Shown one piece after another: positions 37,859-41,373 of a stretch of 41,373 bases of DNA (position 1 is its first letter; every line of letters starts with the position of its first letter). The stretch is from a virus. The stretch lies in the IMG/VR virus record IMGVR_UViG_3300028563_000037, positions 1-41,373 of that record; one strand, written 5' to 3'. The translations under genes were made by a program, and so were the position numbers. Under the pieces are notes generated by a model. It did not search any database. It was not told the DNA's origin and worked only from the letters and a program-made list of their open reading frames with translations.

Positions 37859-39062
37859 TCATCTCCCACCGGGTGACCCGGTCATATTCCTCGCCGACAA
37901 GCGGCTCCATGTTCTCTTTGCGCCGAACTTCGTTAATCGACATCCAGCCCGACCCGTTCGACCCACCAAGGGAGGCCTGGTAGTACTGCGCGCGCGCCGA
38001 GCTATCTGCTCGCAATAGCCCCTCAACCACGAATTCCAGGAAGAGGCCAAGCTTCGAGAGCAACTTCTCGTTGATCTCGTCCTCGATGGCGTCGATGTAC
38101 GGCTTCAGGCCGAACGTGACGAATGCGCTTTTCTGCTGCTCCAGATTCGACCCCATGATCGATGTCTTGCTGGCGCGGTTGGCGAGCCACAAGGGGACAC
38201 CCCAGATACCCGCCAAGGCTTCTTCCTGGAACTGCTGCGATTCGATGAACTGGCTATCCTTCTGGCTCAAGCCCGCAGGCACGATTTTCGGATTGCCCTG
38301 TAGGATCGCCATCTTGCCGATGTCGGCCGCATCGCCCTGGCGCACGTCCGGAAATTTCTCCAAGACCTGGATCTGCTGCTCCTTCGTCAGGAACTGCTCG
38401 TAGATCACGTATCCGCCGGTGAAGCCGCCCTTGCGCATGAAGCGCGCCGACCAGTTCTGACCCGCTTTGGCCAGGCCCATGGACTCGGCTTGAAACTCAA
38501 CGGGCGACAGGCCGCATATGCCATCTGCGCTGAACAGCTTGAAATGCAGCATGTTCTCCGGCGATACCGGGAATCGCTGCCCCTTGAGCGTGACCCAATA
38601 CAACAGGTCTGCCGTCTCGGTATCGATTTCGACGGCATCCCACGGTAGCGGCGTCAACCCGATCCATTCCCCTTGCGCGTTTAACTCGATCAGGTTGTAT
38701 GAGTTGCCGACAAGAGCCATGTTCACGACAGCCGCTTTCAAGAACGTCAGCCGCGTCATGTAGGGATTTGGCTTGCGCAGCAGCCGCAGGACGCGGCGCT
38801 CGGCCGCGGTTGCCCCGGTCGCCTTCAGTCCAGTCTGATCAACGTACAGTGGCGCAGGGAGGCCGCCCACAGATTCGCTCAGGATCTTGGCGCAGGTCCA
38901 AATGATGGGAACCGTCATCGCCTTCTTGGGCGTTATGCGCTCTCCGGACTGCGTCCGCTTGCCGCCCACCGACATATCCACTTCCACGTAATCGCCCGTC
39001 TTCGGGTCCGTGTAGCCGAACATGCGCCAGGTCAGCGGGTTGTACCAACGAAAAGTAGCCAT
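37836..39062 (-). CDS. Portal protein, HK97 type, 408 aa
   Basis: AMTVPIIWTCAKILSESVGGLPAPLY, PYMTRLTFLKAAVVNMALVGNSY and the IWGVPLWLANRASKTSIMGSNLEQQ block are portal signatures. It forms the dodecameric DNA channel at the capsid vertex. Its ATG overlaps the terminase stop by one base (TAATG). Confidence 0.95.
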   Translation of the reverse strand: MATFRWYNPLTWRMFGYTDPKTGDYVEVDMSVGGKRTQSGERITPKKAMTVPIIWTCAKILSESVGGLPAPLYVDQTGLKATGATAAERRVLRLLRKPNPYMTRLTFLKAAVVNMALVGNSYNLIELNAQGEWIGLTPLPWDAVEIDTETADLLYWVTLKGQRFPVSPENMLHFKLFSADGICGLSPVEFQAESMGLAKAGQNWSARFMRKGGFTGGYVIYEQFLTKEQQIQVLEKFPDVRQGDAADIGKMAILQGNPKIVPAGLSQKDSQFIESQQFQEEALAGIWGVPLWLANRASKTSIMGSNLEQQKSAFVTFGLKPYIDAIEDEINEKLLSKLGLFLEFVVEGLLRADSSARAQYYQASLGGSNGSGWMSINEVRRKENMEPLVGEEYDRVTRWEMSANAQQS

Positions 39063-40963
39063 TAGCCGATCAGCCCAAAAAATCCGTTTTCAAGGTAGTC
39101 ATCCAGGCCTGCGGTATCCTCCACAAGCGAATTTGCCGCCCCCAGCGCCATTGCCAGGGCCACGGCGGCGTCGATCTTGTTGACCGAGCGCAGCTTGGAC
39201 AGCCAGTGATTGCCCCATTTGTCCTCTTCGGCGACGGCCGACATGATCGCGGAGACAAGCACGGGACTTTTACGCAACCGAATTCGACCTTCTAGCAATG
39301 CCTCTTCCAGCATTCGAACGGACCCCGGCATCCACATTCCTTCTGGAACAGGATCGCCGTTGCGCTCGGCTGCCTTGACTGCCGACTCCAGCGGCTTGCC
39401 TTTTTTCAAACCGCCCTGCGGATGCTCCGCAAAGGTGATGGCCAGACCCAGCGCTGCCACATCCTCTTCAAATTTCTTGAACGCGTAGCGGTCATATCCG
39501 ACCAACTGGATGCTGTAGTCCCGGTCATACTCGGCCAGCGTCTGCGCCACATGGCGGTAGCTGATCGTTTGCCCCGGCGGAGCGTGCAAATGCCCTTGCC
39601 GAACCCAGACGCCGTAGGGCAACTTGTCCCGCAATTCGCGCGCCGCGACCGTGTCGCCAGGCGTCCATGCCTCAACCCAGGCGTCATAGGTGGGCTTGCT
39701 GACTGTCCGCCGTTCTCCGTCCACCGTCACTTCCATATCTACGGTGCCAGTTTTAACCACGGCGCCCAGGGCAGTGATGTCGCGATTCTGTGACAGGTCC
39801 AGGCCAAGGTACACGCGCTCTCCGTGATGCTCCACAGGGTCAAAGTCACAGAGCGCCGGTTCCAACGTCTCACGGGTCATCCATGCTGTCTCGGCATCCG
39901 TCCATACGCAGAAGTGCAGCCGCTGGATGCCGTTCAGCGCCCCCGGCAGCGCTTTTGCCTGGGCAACCACGTCGGCCAAGTACTGCTCCGTGATCGTCAC
40001 GCCCAAAAGCGGGTTTGCCTTGATCCAGCAGCTCGGGTCATTGAGGGGGTCATCGCCCTTGTCCAGGGCGCAGACGTAGCTGAATGTCCGATCATCAATC
40101 ACGCCGCCCACGAAAGTCGGGTCGTTGACCGCTTCAGTATGGCCGGCAGCGACCTTCACCGCGTGCTCATGCTCTTCCCAGCAGACCGACGTGCGGTCAC
40201 TGCCCGAGTTCGTGATCATGAATAGCAGAGGCGCGCGACGGAACTTGAAGCCGCGCTCCAGCACTTCAATGATCTTGCGGTCCGGCAGTTCGTGAACCTC
40301 ATCTACCAGCACGAAGTATGGTCGCGGTCCCGAGCCGGTCTTGCCGGTGTCACGCGATACGGGGCGGAAGAAACTTCCGCTCGCGTGGTGCGCCATGTTG
40401 AATTCGCGTCCCTCTCCGCCAGCGAAGGCAATACGCTTCGCCAGCGCGGGCGACTGCTTCACCATCTTCACTGCGTCGGCAAACAGAATGCCGGCCTGAT
40501 CCTTCTTTGCCGCGGCGGAGTAAATCTGCGCGCCGGCCTCGCTATCTGCGGTCATCCCCAGCAGGCCGAGGCCGCCGGCTAACGGACTTTTGCCGTTGCC
40601 CTTCCCCTGCTCGACGTATGCGCGCCGAAACCGCCGTGTCCCGTCCTCCTGGAGCCAGCCGAAGATCGATCCGACAATGAAAGCCTGCGAGGGCTCCAAT
40701 GTGAATTTCTGGCCGTCGAACTGCCCCTCGGACAGCCGCAGGACGTTTTCATAGAAGTCGAACGCGTACTGGGCGGCGTCCAGGTCGAAATGCAAACCGC
40801 GTTCGTGAGCCTTTTCCAGATCCAACAGGTGACGACGGCACGCATTGCGCACATGCGGCCCGGCGACAATCTCACCGGCAACTACCGCCTCGGCGTATGC
40901 TGTGGTCCGGTCATTTGCGCTGGAAGAACGCTTCGTCCGGGTCTTCTTCTCCACCTGGGTCAT
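39062..40963 (-). CDS. terL: Terminase large subunit, 633 aa
   Basis: ATPase domain: Walker A-like EQGKGNGKS (118-126) and Walker B FVLVDEVHE (217-225, D221/E222). The nuclease domain has GLDLSQNRDIT for the first metal Asp and, later, KIDAAVALAMALGA. It is of the YmfN/HK97-like class that cuts cos and pumps DNA. Its start overlaps the small subunit by 53 bases. Confidence 0.95.
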   Translation of the reverse strand: MTQVEKKTRTKRSSSANDRTTAYAEAVVAGEIVAGPHVRNACRRHLLDLEKAHERGLHFDLDAAQYAFDFYENVLRLSEGQFDGQKFTLEPSQAFIVGSIFGWLQEDGTRRFRRAYVEQGKGNGKSPLAGGLGLLGMTADSEAGAQIYSAAAKKDQAGILFADAVKMVKQSPALAKRIAFAGGEGREFNMAHHASGSFFRPVSRDTGKTGSGPRPYFVLVDEVHELPDRKIIEVLERGFKFRRAPLLFMITNSGSDRTSVCWEEHEHAVKVAAGHTEAVNDPTFVGGVIDDRTFSYVCALDKGDDPLNDPSCWIKANPLLGVTITEQYLADVVAQAKALPGALNGIQRLHFCVWTDAETAWMTRETLEPALCDFDPVEHHGERVYLGLDLSQNRDITALGAVVKTGTVDMEVTVDGERRTVSKPTYDAWVEAWTPGDTVAARELRDKLPYGVWVRQGHLHAPPGQTISYRHVAQTLAEYDRDYSIQLVGYDRYAFKKFEEDVAALGLAITFAEHPQGGLKKGKPLESAVKAAERNGDPVPEGMWMPGSVRMLEEALLEGRIRLRKSPVLVSAIMSAVAEEDKWGNHWLSKLRSVNKIDAAVALAMALGAANSLVEDTAGLDDYLENGFFGLIG

Positions 40964-41300
40964 GCGCTACCTTGGATTCGTCAACCGGGGTCGCCCCCAA
41001 CTTAGAGAGGATCGAACTCAGGGCCTGGGTTGCCGATACGCCGAACTCCGCCTCTGGATCGTCCATGCGGGCCACCCAGATGCAGGCCAGGCGCAGCAAT
41101 ACACGGTGCGATGAGTTCAGCCACGACATCTCCGCAGCAAATTCTTTCCACGCCTTTTTCTCGGCCACCGTCATTTGCTTGTACGGCAAGCCCAACGGGC
41201 GCGTGTTCTTCGGCTTGGTCCGGCCCGCATGGCGGCCAGGATTTTTCATGGCGGCGCCAGAAGCTGCCGCCTTGTCGACAGGAAGTCGGGGACGGGCCAT
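40911..41300 (-). CDS. terS: Terminase small subunit, 129 aa
   Basis: The basic N-terminal part (MARPRLPVDKA...GRTKPKN) would bind cos DNA. A helical oligomerising core follows (TVAEKKAWKEFAAEMSWLN...LRLACIWVARM) with an acidic tail (DPGGEEDPDEAFFQRK) to contact TerL. It is the first late gene in phage orientation. The ATG at 41300 has only a weak ribosome site. Confidence 0.88.
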   Translation of the reverse strand: MARPRLPVDKAAASGAAMKNPGRHAGRTKPKNTRPLGLPYKQMTVAEKKAWKEFAAEMSWLNSSHRVLLRLACIWVARMDDPEAEFGVSATQALSSILSKLGATPVDESKVAHDPGGEEDPDEAFFQRK

Positions 41301-41325
41301 TTATCTGCTCATTTATTGATCAAAA

Positions 41326-41348
41326 CCGGACCTTTGGGGGTCGTCCGG
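41326..41348. other. Inverted repeat upstream of terS, cos-proximal
   Basis: CCGGAC (41326-41331) and GTCCGG (41343-41348) form a perfect 6-bp inverted repeat 26 bp before the terS start. On the minus strand it is followed by TTTT. It could be a weak terminator or a terminase-binding element of cos. The remaining 41349-41373 holds nothing I can name. Confidence 0.4.
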
Positions 41349-41373
41349 CCAATTGTGGATACGCGCGTTTTCG

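Noticed and set aside
1-41373. CRISPR array, insertion sequence or diversity-generating retroelement
   Set aside because: No regularly spaced direct repeats, transposase, reverse transcriptase or variable-repeat pair was seen. The repeats at 5225-5390 are abutted or irregularly spaced and lie within a gene.

Overview
The window reads as one complete genome of a temperate, lambda-like siphovirus, drawn with the late genes on the minus strand. It does not look like a chromosome fragment carrying a prophage. Small and large terminase genes lie at the right edge. The HNH nuclease gene that normally sits on the other side of cos lies at the left edge. The integrase and an attP-like tRNA 3' end lie in the middle, so the window edges probably fall at or near cos. 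Base composition is GC-rich. The 3' tRNA piece at attP looks like the end of a tRNA-Leu. Content and style suggest a betaproteobacterial host, perhaps Bordetella, Achromobacter or Burkholderia-type; this is an inference, not something the sequence proves.

Layout. 1-1500: cos-side end with the HNH nuclease, small unknown genes, a phage tRNA-Gly(UCC) and two terminators. 1569-7824 (minus): early operon from a Cro-like gene through a KilA-N protein, small genes, an O-like initiator gene with an iteron array inside it, a primase/helicase, a PD-(D/E)XK-type nuclease and a possible late regulator in the Q position. 7825-7925: divergent immunity region. 7926-9389 (plus): CI-like S24 repressor and a second gene in the lambda rex position. 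9525-16870 (plus): an operon driven by a pL-like promoter that shares its operator with the cro promoter. It holds ten tightly overlapped genes of unknown function, two ClpX-type zinc-finger proteins, an Ash-like ORF, excisionase and integrase. 16903-16930: attP. 17058-19924: an accessory (moron) zone with an SRAP/YedK protein, a gene behind a textbook LexA box, and an A+T-richer two-gene cassette coding for a proteasome-like N-terminal-threonine hydrolase and a 73-residue partner. 19985-21392 (minus): lysis genes (Rz1, Rz, endolysin candidate, holin candidate). 21455-41300 (minus): tail tip, tail fibre, tape measure with a G/GT frameshift, tail tube, connectors, HK97-type capsid, protease, portal and terminase.

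How it works together. A single repressor/Cro pair appears to control two early promoters with matching operators, as in lambda. The repressor keeps the self-cleavage residues, so DNA damage should induce the phage, and the LexA box ties a neighbouring accessory gene to the same signal. Late genes are probably read from the Q-like/tRNA region across the joined cos ends into terminase, head, tail and lysis genes.

The best candidates for undescribed biology are the proteasome-like cassette (18403-19924), the pair of stand-alone ClpX zinc-finger proteins (14456-15205), the leader RNA with two hairpins sharing one hexaloop (9591-9649), and the LexA-controlled gene of unknown function (18010-18324).
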